A DNA stretch of 5,273 nt from Vulcanimicrobiota bacterium (GTDB taxonomy: Bacteria > Eremiobacterota > Eremiobacteria > Baltobacterales > Baltobacteraceae). The first letter of the stretch is position 1; the number at the start of each line of letters is the position of its first letter. The notes below the pieces were generated by a model that saw only the letters and a list, made by a program, of their open reading frames with translations, was not told the origin of the DNA and ran no database searches. The translations under genes and the position numbers were made by a program. The DNA is taken from NCBI GenBank assembly GCA_028287545.1, contig JAQBPL010000160.1, positions 1 to 5,273 on the forward strand, written 5' to 3'. Shown in pieces: positions 1-5,273 of this stretch.

Positions 1-120
1 CCGGTGAGAATCCGGCACGGTCGCGCCACTGTCAGCGGGGAGCCGCTGTCGTCACGGTTTGGGGACTGGAAGACGGCAGCACGACGGCATCGATCCGCAG
101 AGTCAGGATACCGGCACGCG
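1..120 (+). promoter_or_regulatory. Cobalamin (B12) riboswitch aptamer, 5' end cut by the window edge
   Basis: This is the 3' part of an adenosylcobalamin/cobalamin-sensing RNA in the leader of the receptor gene. Positions 1-32 match the conserved core pattern GGTGa-AAtCCgg-CGGtC-CGCCaCTGT. A perfect 6-bp hairpin follows (33-38 with 43-48, loop GGAG). GGAAG at 68-72 fits the conserved GGGAAG joining segment, and GTCGT (48-52) can pair with ACGAC (81-85). The B12 box, AGAGTCAGGATACCGGC, is at 99-115 and matches the family consensus closely. The upstream P1/P2 strand and any promoter are missing because the window begins inside the aptamer. In this family, ligand binding lowers expression of downstream uptake genes. 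That identifies the transported substrate of the operon far better than the protein families alone. The 3' boundary is approximate. Confidence 0.93.
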
Positions 121-161
121 GACAGCCACCTATCATCCCTCGCGTCAAGGGAAGGATCCCG
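116..161 (+). promoter_or_regulatory. Riboswitch expression platform, probably translational
   Basis: Between the B12 box and the receptor start codon there is no GC hairpin followed by a T-run, so an intrinsic terminator is not supported. Instead TCCCT (136-140) is complementary to AGGGA (148-152), which overlaps the ribosome binding site, with a 7-base loop. A second option is GGGA (149-152) with TCCC (157-160), exposing AGGA in the loop. ACGCG (116-120) can also pair with CGCGT (141-145), giving a 20-base loop that could act as the regulatory hairpin. Within that loop GACAG (121-125) is complementary to CTGTC (29-33) in the aptamer, a possible loop-loop contact. These complementarities are seen directly; their use in switching is inferred. 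Confidence 0.55.
149..156 (+). promoter_or_regulatory. Ribosome binding site of the receptor gene
   Basis: The purine-rich GGGAAGGA lies 5 bases before the ATG at 162. It supports that start, which also begins directly with a signal peptide. The same bases take part in the possible anti-Shine-Dalgarno pairing with 136-140, so this is the likely point at which B12 controls translation. Confidence 0.75.
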
Positions 162-2066
162 ATGCTCTTCCGCACGTCTGCGGCGCTCTGTGCCGCCCTT
201 TTGTCTCTCTGCGCCGCGTCCGCGCTTGCTCAAACCGTGCCCTCGCCGTCGCCTAGCCCTTCCTCCCTTCCGGAGATCGGACGCGTCCAGACCTCCGACC
301 GGCGCGATGAGCCGCTCCGCGACACCGTCAAAACCACCTTCGTCGTAACGAAGAGCGAGATGATTCGGCGCGGCGACGCCACCGTCGCCGACGCGCTCGA
401 ACGCGTGCCGGGTCTGAGCGTTCAGCGCAACGGTCCGCTCGGTACGCTCTCCGACCTGACGCTCGACGGCTATCGCACGAATCAGATCTTGCTGCTGATC
501 GACGGCCGTCCGGCCGGCGGCGAGGAAATCTCGTTCCCCGCGCTCGACACGATGCCGACAGCCGGCGTACAGCGCATCGAAGTCGTCGAAGGCGGAGGTT
601 CGACGCTGTACGGCACGGGAGCGCTCGGCGGCGTCATCAACGTCATCACGGACGGCGGCGGCGACTTGCGCCGAAACCCGCGCGCCGCGGCAAGTTTCGA
701 CTCGCTCGGCGGGCGCAGCGTCGCGTTCGAGAACGGGACGTTCTCCTTCGAACGGCGCGTCTCCGCGAATCGCTACGCGTATCCGGCGATCGGCAACGTC
801 GCGGCCGGCACGACGCTCAACGACGACTACTCTTCGACGTCCGCGCGCGTTTCCACGGGCAAGCGCGTCGGCGCGCTGCGTCTCGATTTCGGTGCCGGGC
901 TGCGCGAGAATCATCTCGGCGCTCCCGGCGACGCGGAGTTTCCGCCGCTCTCGCCGACCGCGCGCGAGAACACGACGACCGGCGATGCGCGCGTGCGCGT
1001 CGGCCTCGAACGCGGGCGCACGTCCACGACGTTCGAGGTGAGCGGCACGACGCTGACCTCGGTCTACTCGTTCGATCCGAACGACCCCGGCGTCGCAGCC
1101 TTCAACTTGTTCGGCGGCACGACCCAGATCTCGCGCGAAGGGCGGGTGCAGGCGAGTTTGCGGCACGTCGTGCAGAGCGACTTCTCGACGCTCGTCGCCG
1201 GGATCGATCTCGGGCACGGGGCCGCCCGCGTCGACGACGGCATCACGCCGGCGACGCTCGGGTTCGCCGAAACGGCGGCGTACGCGCAGCAGACGTTCTC
1301 CGCGCCGGGCGGCGCGCGCTTGGACCTCGGCCTGCGCGCCGAGCGGGACGGCGGCTACGGGGGCATCGTCGCGCCGTCGGCCGGCGTGCGTGTTCCCATC
1401 GGTGCGGGACTTGCCGTGCGCGCCAACTACTCGTCCGGCTTTCGTGCGCCGGCGATTCTCGATCTCGCGTTTCCGACGTTCTCGAACCCGAACTTGCGGC
1501 CCGAGCGCTCGCACGGCGGCGACCTCGCGCTCGACGCGCCGTACCTGCTCGGGGGCGCTTCGCTGCGCTGGTTCGTGGAGAACGGCAACGATCTGATTTC
1601 CCCGAATCCCGCCTACGACTTCTCTTCGCCGACGTCCGCGACGAACCCGTACTTGATCAACGTCGCAAAGTACGGGATCGCCGGGTTCGTCGGCACGATC
1701 CGAACGCGCCCGTTCCACGGGATCACCTCGTCGCTCGCGCTGACCGACACGTATCGCGCGCTCGATCTCACCAGCGTCGCGCGCCGGCTGCCGCGGCGCC
1801 CGGTGCTCTTCGGCGACGTCACGCTGGAATACGCCGCGTCGCACCCCGGAGTGTTCGCTGCGGCCGGCTTTCTCGCGCATGCGGTGGGACCGCACGATTC
1901 GCCCGACACCGAGTACACGCGCGTCGACGCGTACGCGCGCTTCCGTGCCGCGCGCAGCGCGCTGCTCTCGCTGCGCGTCGTGAACCTGGGGAACGAGCGC
2001 TACGCCGACGTCTCGGGGTACCCGCTCCCCGGCCGGACGTTCGTGGTCGAACTCTCGACTCGCTGA
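162..2066 (+). CDS. btuB: TonB-dependent outer-membrane cobalamin receptor (BtuB-like)
   Basis: This 634-residue protein is predicted to bind corrinoids outside the cell and pass them through the outer membrane using TonB energy. Residues 1-23 form a Sec signal peptide with an ALA-Q cleavage site. A Pro-Ser linker follows (27-37), then the plug domain (about 55-165): TTFVVTKSEM, ADALERVPGLSV, ILLLIDGRP (109-117) and a variant of the RIEVxRGPxSxLYGxGAIGGVINIIT signature at 138-163. The rest is the beta-barrel, closing with NLGNERYADVSGYPLPGRTF. Length is close to E. coli BtuB. By alignment from memory, the TonB box would fall near EIGRVQTSDRR (38-48) and is degenerate. In the plug signature, the usual Arg-Gly-Pro is Glu143-Gly-Gly. 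The chain ends in Arg rather than the common terminal Phe. Family alone could equally mean a siderophore or heme receptor; the B12 riboswitch upstream decides for cobalamin. The stop is 14 bases before the permease gene. Confidence 0.9.
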   Translation: MLFRTSAALCAALLSLCAASALAQTVPSPSPSPSSLPEIGRVQTSDRRDEPLRDTVKTTFVVTKSEMIRRGDATVADALERVPGLSVQRNGPLGTLSDLTLDGYRTNQILLLIDGRPAGGEEISFPALDTMPTAGVQRIEVVEGGGSTLYGTGALGGVINVITDGGGDLRRNPRAAASFDSLGGRSVAFENGTFSFERRVSANRYAYPAIGNVAAGTTLNDDYSSTSARVSTGKRVGALRLDFGAGLRENHLGAPGDAEFPPLSPTARENTTTGDARVRVGLERGRTSTTFEVSGTTLTSVYSFDPNDPGVAAFNLFGGTTQISREGRVQASLRHVVQSDFSTLVAGIDLGHGAARVDDGITPATLGFAETAAYAQQTFSAPGGARLDLGLRAERDGGYGGIVAPSAGVRVPIGAGLAVRANYSSGFRAPAILDLAFPTFSNPNLRPERSHGGDLALDAPYLLGGASLRWFVENGNDLISPNPAYDFSSPTSATNPYLINVAKYGIAGFVGTIRTRPFHGITSSLALTDTYRALDLTSVARRLPRRPVLFGDVTLEYAASHPGVFAAAGFLAHAVGPHDSPDTEYTRVDAYARFRAARSALLSLRVVNLGNERYADVSGYPLPGRTFVVELSTR

Positions 2067-2070
2067 CGGC

Positions 2071-2074
2071 AGGA
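2071..2074 (+). promoter_or_regulatory. Ribosome binding site of the permease gene
   Basis: AGGA sits 6 bases before the ATG at 2081, inside the 14-base gap after the receptor stop codon. It fixes the permease start and fits translation from a shared mRNA. Confidence 0.6.
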
Positions 2075-2080
2075 CGACGA

Positions 2081-3070
2081 ATGCTCGCAGCGCGGCTCGC
2101 CCTGCTCGCGGTGCTCGTTCCGCTCGCGATGCTGATCGGCGTCGCGTTCGGCGGCGCGGCGCTCGAGCCCGGCGCGCTCGCGCACGCGCTGCTCCATCCG
2201 GCCGACGGCGGCGACGTCGCGACGATCGTGTGGCAACTGCGGGTGCCGCGGGTCGCGATCGCCGCCACCGTCGGCGCCTCGCTCGCGCTGGCGGGCACGC
2301 TGCTGCAGGCGCTGCTGCGCAACCCCATCGTCGATCCCTACCTGACGGGCGTCGCGAGCGGCGCGGGCGCGTCGATCGCCGTCGCGGCGACCGTCGGCGT
2401 CGCGCCGATCCTCGTCCCGCCGCTGGGCTTCGTCTCCGGTCTGGCCACTTCAGTGCTGGTGGCGATTTTGGCGCGGCGCGGGCCGCGGCTCGACGCCGAA
2501 CGGCTGGTGCTCGCCGGCGTCTCGCTCTCGGCGCTGCTCTCGGCGGTCGTAACGCTCGCGATCGAACGCCTCGCACGCGGCACCGCAAGCGAAGCGATCC
2601 TCGCGTGGCTCGCGGGTTCGCTCGCCGGCCGGGGCTGGCCCGAACTTGCAGCCGCCGCGCCGGAAGCATTGGCGGGGTTGGTGCTCGGCGTCGCGACGAT
2701 CCCGGCGCTCAACGTGCTGCGCCTGGGGGAAGGACGCGCGGCGGCGCTCGGCGTCGACGTCACGCGGCTGCAGTGGGCGCTGCTGGTCGCCTCGACGCTG
2801 CTCACGGCGGCGGCCGTCTCGCTCGCGGGCCTGATCGGGTTCGTCGGTTTGGTCGTTCCGCATCTGGGGCGGCGTGTCGTCGGACCGGATCTGCGCGCGC
2901 TCGTCCCGGCGTCGATCCTGGTCGGCGCGGCGCTGGTCGTCCTCGCCGACGCGCTCGCCAGAACGGTCGCCGCGCCCGCCGAAATCCCGCTCGGCGTGCT
3001 GCTCGCGTTCGTGGGCGTGCCGACGTTCCTGGTGCTGTACCTGCGCGGCGCCGCGCGAGCGTACGCATAA
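2081..3070 (+). CDS. btuC: Cobalamin ABC transporter permease, FecCD/BtuC family
   Basis: This 329-residue protein is the inner-membrane subunit of a type II ABC importer. It would form a homodimeric channel that receives B12 from a periplasmic binding protein and is driven by a BtuD ATPase. The length is normal for the family, and the chain is a succession of hydrophobic helices (about ten expected). Family landmarks are all present: WQLRVPR (51-57); LAGTLLQALLRNPIVDPYLTG (70-90); LGEGRAAALGVDV (215-227), which is the coupling-helix region contacting the ATPase; AGLIGFVGLVVPHLGRR (249-265); and EIPLGVLLAFVGVPTFL (301-317). No disruption is seen. FecCD permeases also serve siderophores and heme, so the cobalamin assignment rests on the riboswitch and the adjacent receptor. 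Its TAA stop overlaps an ATG (TAATG, 3068-3072) in frame with the next gene, consistent with cotranscription. Confidence 0.92.
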   Translation: MLAARLALLAVLVPLAMLIGVAFGGAALEPGALAHALLHPADGGDVATIVWQLRVPRVAIAATVGASLALAGTLLQALLRNPIVDPYLTGVASGAGASIAVAATVGVAPILVPPLGFVSGLATSVLVAILARRGPRLDAERLVLAGVSLSALLSAVVTLAIERLARGTASEAILAWLAGSLAGRGWPELAAAAPEALAGLVLGVATIPALNVLRLGEGRAAALGVDVTRLQWALLVASTLLTAAAVSLAGLIGFVGLVVPHLGRRVVGPDLRALVPASILVGAALVVLADALARTVAAPAEIPLGVLLAFVGVPTFLVLYLRGAARAYA

Positions 3071-3111
3071 TGCTGAAGGGTGAGAGCGAGCCGTCGCGCG
3101 TAGAGCCCGAG

Positions 3112-5094
3112 ATGAAGACGGGAACTCTGCGAGCGACGCTCGCCGCCTTTGGTCTGTGCACGGCGCTCGCCGCATGCGGCGGCGGTGGAGGCGGCGGCTC
3201 GACGGGCGGCGGCGGGACGGTTCCCGTCACCCCCACGCCACTGCCGACGCCGACTCCGTTGTCCGGATTCGTCCTCGCGCAAGGACCGGTCACGCTGATC
3301 CCCGCGTTGAACGGCCGGGCCGGTTCCGACCTGCTGCCGGGATCCGCCGACGGCGTGATGCTCGCGCAGGTACCGTCTACGCCGACCGCGCCGCAGAACG
3401 GTGCGGCGCTGACCCAGTTCGCGGTCACCGTCACCGAGAACGCCGGCACGTCGCCGTCCTCCGTCGCGCGCTCGACCGCATCGGCCAATAGCGTGCTCGC
3501 GACGCGCATCGCCGACGACCGGGCCGCGCGCGCAGACGGTCTGCGCGAGCGCGCCGTCAGCCCGGACGCGTTGCGTCGCGCGTTCGCCGGCGTGCGCCCG
3601 CAAGCGATCCCCGCTGCGGGAAGCGCACGTGCGCCGCGGGCCGCCCCTGGACCGCTCAACACGACGCGCCCTTTCTCGATCATCACGTCGACCATCGGCA
3701 ATGCCGGCGGCTGCGCGGCCGGATCAACGAACGGGCCGAACGGTCAGTACCAGTGCCACAAGGTGATCACGGCGCAGCTTTTGGCGACGGGCACGCACGC
3801 AAACATCTGGATCGATCAGAACTCGCTGAACGCCACCGGCGAGTTCACCAACGCCACGGCCGACGCTCAGCAGATCGCGGCGGATTTCGATCGTTACTAC
3901 GCGACGGAGACGGGCGCGTTCGGGCCGGCCTGGTTCCCCAATACGCAGCCGACCCGCTTCACCAACGGTGGCAACCAATGCGACGTGAACGGCACGCCGC
4001 TCCCGGTGAGCGCGCAGGTCGCGAGCGACTTCAGCGGGAGCACCGGGCAGTCGGTCGACGTCGTCATCACCGACGCGCTGGCGGGAACCGGCGAGGGCGG
4101 CTACTACTACATCGTCGACGAGTTCCCGCAAGAAGTCTGGAACTGTTCGTCGGTGCCCAAGCCGGTCAGCAACAACACCTCGATGTTCGTCCTGACGGCC
4201 GACGACTACACAGGCCTTGGCGGGACGGTTCCGGCGCACAACGAGAGCTATTGGCTCAACACCGACGTGCCGCGGGGCATGTCGCACGAACTCCAGCATC
4301 TGCTCCACGCGCACGACAAGGTGATCTTCGCCGAGCTGTCCGGCACGACGCCGGGCTTCGATGCCGCGTTCATCGACGAAGGCTGCTCGATGCTCGCGGA
4401 AGATCTCGCGACCGACCCGGCGCCGGGTCAGCACCTCGACACGCCGCGCTACAGCTATACGTACCTGCTGCAGCCGTCGCTCTTCTCGCTCACCGCGTTC
4501 ACCGGGTATCAGCCCAACCCGCTCGACACCTCGACGAACCCGCCGTACGGGTGGTACAGCAACACGGCCGGCAGTTACGGTCAGGCGTATCTGTTCTCGC
4601 GCTACCTGTACGATCGCTTCGGTCCGGCCTCGCTCAAGGCGATCTATGCGAGCACCGCATCCGGCGTCGGCCCGGTCGTCGCGGCCGCCGGCGGAGAACC
4701 GTTCGCGCAGCTCTACGAAGAGTTCGTCCTCGCGCTCTCGGCACAGAGCTCGCCGGTCGCGCAGTCGCCGTACGCGTTCTCCTCCGCAGTCGTGCTGCGC
4801 GGAGCGGTCGACGTTCCATCGGTGCGGCTGCCGCCGCTCAACGTCCGGCATCTCGTCTTCGGCGGCCCTCAACCGCCGCAGACGTTCGCCAACAACCTGC
4901 CGACTGGGTTCCTGAACGTCGCTCCGGGTCTGAACGCCCAGACGTTCGTCATCGACGGCGCCACGCTGTTCTTGCCCGCGTCGAACGCCGCGAACGGCGC
5001 GGCGATCGTTGTCACCGCGACCGGCGTGCCGCCGAGTTATCAAGGCGGGCTCGTGCAGGGCGCGCTGCCGACGCCGACACCGAGCTCGCAGTGA
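3112..5094 (+). CDS. Secreted HExxH zinc-metalloprotease-like lipoprotein (M30/hyicolysin-like)
   Basis: This is a 660-residue predicted lipoprotein. Residues 1-21 form a lipoprotein signal peptide ending in the lipobox LAAC, with Cys22 as lipidation site. A Gly-rich tract (23-35) and a Thr-Pro linker ([14 protein letters not shown], 37-50) follow. Residues 51-110 look beta-rich; 116-182 are Ala/Arg-rich and could be a propeptide. The catalytic region carries [13 protein letters not shown], with H392, E393 and H396 (4285-4299). It is followed by [15 protein letters not shown], where E423 is the likely third zinc ligand of a gluzincin. [16 protein letters not shown] (489-504) and YEEFVLAL (535-542) complete a zincin-like helical part. 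A beta-rich tail (about 555-640) ends with another PTPTP. Cys201/215 and Cys290/345 could form disulfides. The M30-like label is from motif memory. It lies between permease and ATPase genes, 41 bases after the former and 4 before the latter, so B12-controlled expression is likely. An alternative ATG at 3070 would add 14 residues (674 in all). I prefer 3112 because the signal peptide begins there. The substrate is unknown. Confidence 0.83.
   Translation: MKTGTLRATLAAFGLCTALAACGGGGGGGSTGGGGTVPVTPTPLPTPTPLSGFVLAQGPVTLIPALNGRAGSDLLPGSADGVMLAQVPSTPTAPQNGAALTQFAVTVTENAGTSPSSVARSTASANSVLATRIADDRAARADGLRERAVSPDALRRAFAGVRPQAIPAAGSARAPRAAPGPLNTTRPFSIITSTIGNAGGCAAGSTNGPNGQYQCHKVITAQLLATGTHANIWIDQNSLNATGEFTNATADAQQIAADFDRYYATETGAFGPAWFPNTQPTRFTNGGNQCDVNGTPLPVSAQVASDFSGSTGQSVDVVITDALAGTGEGGYYYIVDEFPQEVWNCSSVPKPVSNNTSMFVLTADDYTGLGGTVPAHNESYWLNTDVPRGMSHELQHLLHAHDKVIFAELSGTTPGFDAAFIDEGCSMLAEDLATDPAPGQHLDTPRYSYTYLLQPSLFSLTAFTGYQPNPLDTSTNPPYGWYSNTAGSYGQAYLFSRYLYDRFGPASLKAIYASTASGVGPVVAAAGGEPFAQLYEEFVLALSAQSSPVAQSPYAFSSAVVLRGAVDVPSVRLPPLNVRHLVFGGPQPPQTFANNLPTGFLNVAPGLNAQTFVIDGATLFLPASNAANGAAIVVTATGVPPSYQGGLVQGALPTPTPSSQ
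3178..3261 (+). repeat. Low-complexity Gly tract and Thr-Pro repeat coding segment
   Basis: GGN codons encode seven glycines (3178-3198) and, after Ser-Thr, four more (3205-3216). These are followed by Thr-Pro-rich codons to 3261. The segment directly follows the lipidated cysteine codon (3175-3177), so it probably forms a flexible tether that holds the protease domain away from the membrane. The near-identical GGC units could slip in replication; copy number may vary between strains. Confidence 0.7.
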
Positions 5095-5098
5095 CGTC

Positions 5099-5273
5099 GT
5101 GACGCTGGCGCTCGAGCGGGTCTCGGTGGCGCGCGGCGGACGCACCCTGCTGCGCGACGTCTCGCTGACCCTCGACGGCGGCGTCGTCGCGGTGGTCGGG
5201 CCGAACGGCGTCGGGAAGACGACGCTGCTGCGCGCGATGGCGGGCGTGCTCGCGCCCTCGTCCGGCACGATCG
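5099..5273 (+). CDS. btuD: ABC transporter ATPase, BtuD/FepC type, N-terminal part only
   Basis: This is the cytoplasmic ATP-hydrolysing subunit expected to power the BtuC-type permease. Only 58 codons are inside the window. They read [28 protein letters not shown] and so on, with an intact Walker A motif GPNGVGKTT (residues 34-42; K40 is the phosphate-binding lysine) and the following [16 protein letters not shown] typical of the family. The Q-loop, signature motif and Walker B lie beyond the edge. The start is a GTG 4 bases after the lipoprotein TGA, with no clear ribosome binding site, so translational coupling to the lipoprotein gene is likely. No earlier in-frame start fits. Substrate specificity cannot be read from this fragment; operon context gives cobalamin. 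Confidence 0.92.
   Translation, partial: MTLALERVSVARGGRTLLRDVSLTLDGGVVAVVGPNGVGKTTLLRAMAGVLAPSSGTI

Noticed and set aside
116..161. Intrinsic terminator as the riboswitch output
   Set aside because: No stable GC-rich hairpin followed by a run of T is present before the start codon.
4..348. Small plus-strand open frame starting in the leader
   Set aside because: It crosses the riboswitch aptamer and the receptor signal-peptide region in a different frame and has no plausible protein features.
162..3070. Iron-siderophore or heme uptake system
   Set aside because: The protein families would allow it, but the upstream RNA carries the cobalamin aptamer core and B12 box rather than any iron-box-like sequence.
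2230..3111. Long open frame extending the lipoprotein upstream by 294 residues
   Set aside because: It runs through the permease gene in another frame, and its translation is Arg/Ala/Gly-rich without recognisable motifs. The permease frame carries all family signatures, and the lipobox signal peptide shows the true start is near 3112.
2338..3701. Overlapping minus-strand open frames of 421, 241 and 299 codons
   Set aside because: They span the permease/lipoprotein junction, are composed of Arg/Ala/Ser/Pro-rich sequence, and overlap two well-supported genes; typical GC-driven shadows.
5080..5100. Promoter or terminator between lipoprotein and ATPase genes
   Set aside because: Only 4 bases separate the stop from the GTG start; there is no room for either, and coupling is the simpler reading.
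3753..5102. 449-codon plus-strand frame inside the lipoprotein gene
   Set aside because: Arg-rich composition and no motif; it overlaps entirely with the metalloprotease frame.
3724..5268. 514-codon open frame on the minus strand
   Set aside because: Antisense shadow of the lipoprotein and ATPase genes in GC-rich DNA. Its translation is Arg/Val/Glu-rich low complexity with no domain, while the opposite strand has HExxH and Walker A motifs.

Overview
The window looks like part of a GC-rich (clearly above 60% by eye) diderm bacterial chromosome. The diderm call rests on a TonB-dependent outer-membrane receptor with a Sec signal peptide and a lipoprotein encoded in the same run of genes. Thr-Pro and Ser-Pro low-complexity linkers just behind the signal peptides, with very high GC, recall Candidatus Eremiobacterota/Vulcanimicrobiota-type genomes. 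That placement is a low-confidence impression; no marker gene is present.

Layout, all on the + strand with almost no spacer: (1) positions 1 to about 120, the 3' part of a cobalamin (B12) riboswitch whose 5' end lies outside the window; (2) 121-161, a short expression platform in which the ribosome binding site can pair with upstream bases, suggesting translational control; (3) 162-2066, a BtuB-like TonB-dependent receptor; (4) 2081-3070, a BtuC-type FecCD-family permease; (5) 3112-5094, a secreted HExxH (gluzincin, M30/hyicolysin-like) lipoprotein; (6) 5099 to the window end, the N-terminal 58 residues of a BtuD-type ABC ATPase with an intact Walker A motif. No stretch of 300 bases lacks a gene or regulatory element.

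Reading: this is a B12-repressed cobalamin uptake operon. The receptor would bring corrinoid across the outer membrane using TonB energy. The permease and ATPase would form the inner-membrane importer. No BtuF-type periplasmic binding protein and no TonB/ExbBD are visible; they may lie outside the window.

The unusual part is the predicted zinc-protease lipoprotein between the permease and ATPase genes, in the same tight same-strand cluster. It invites the hypothesis of a cell-surface or periplasmic protease made when B12 is scarce, for example to free corrinoid from binding proteins. Nothing in the sequence proves that role.
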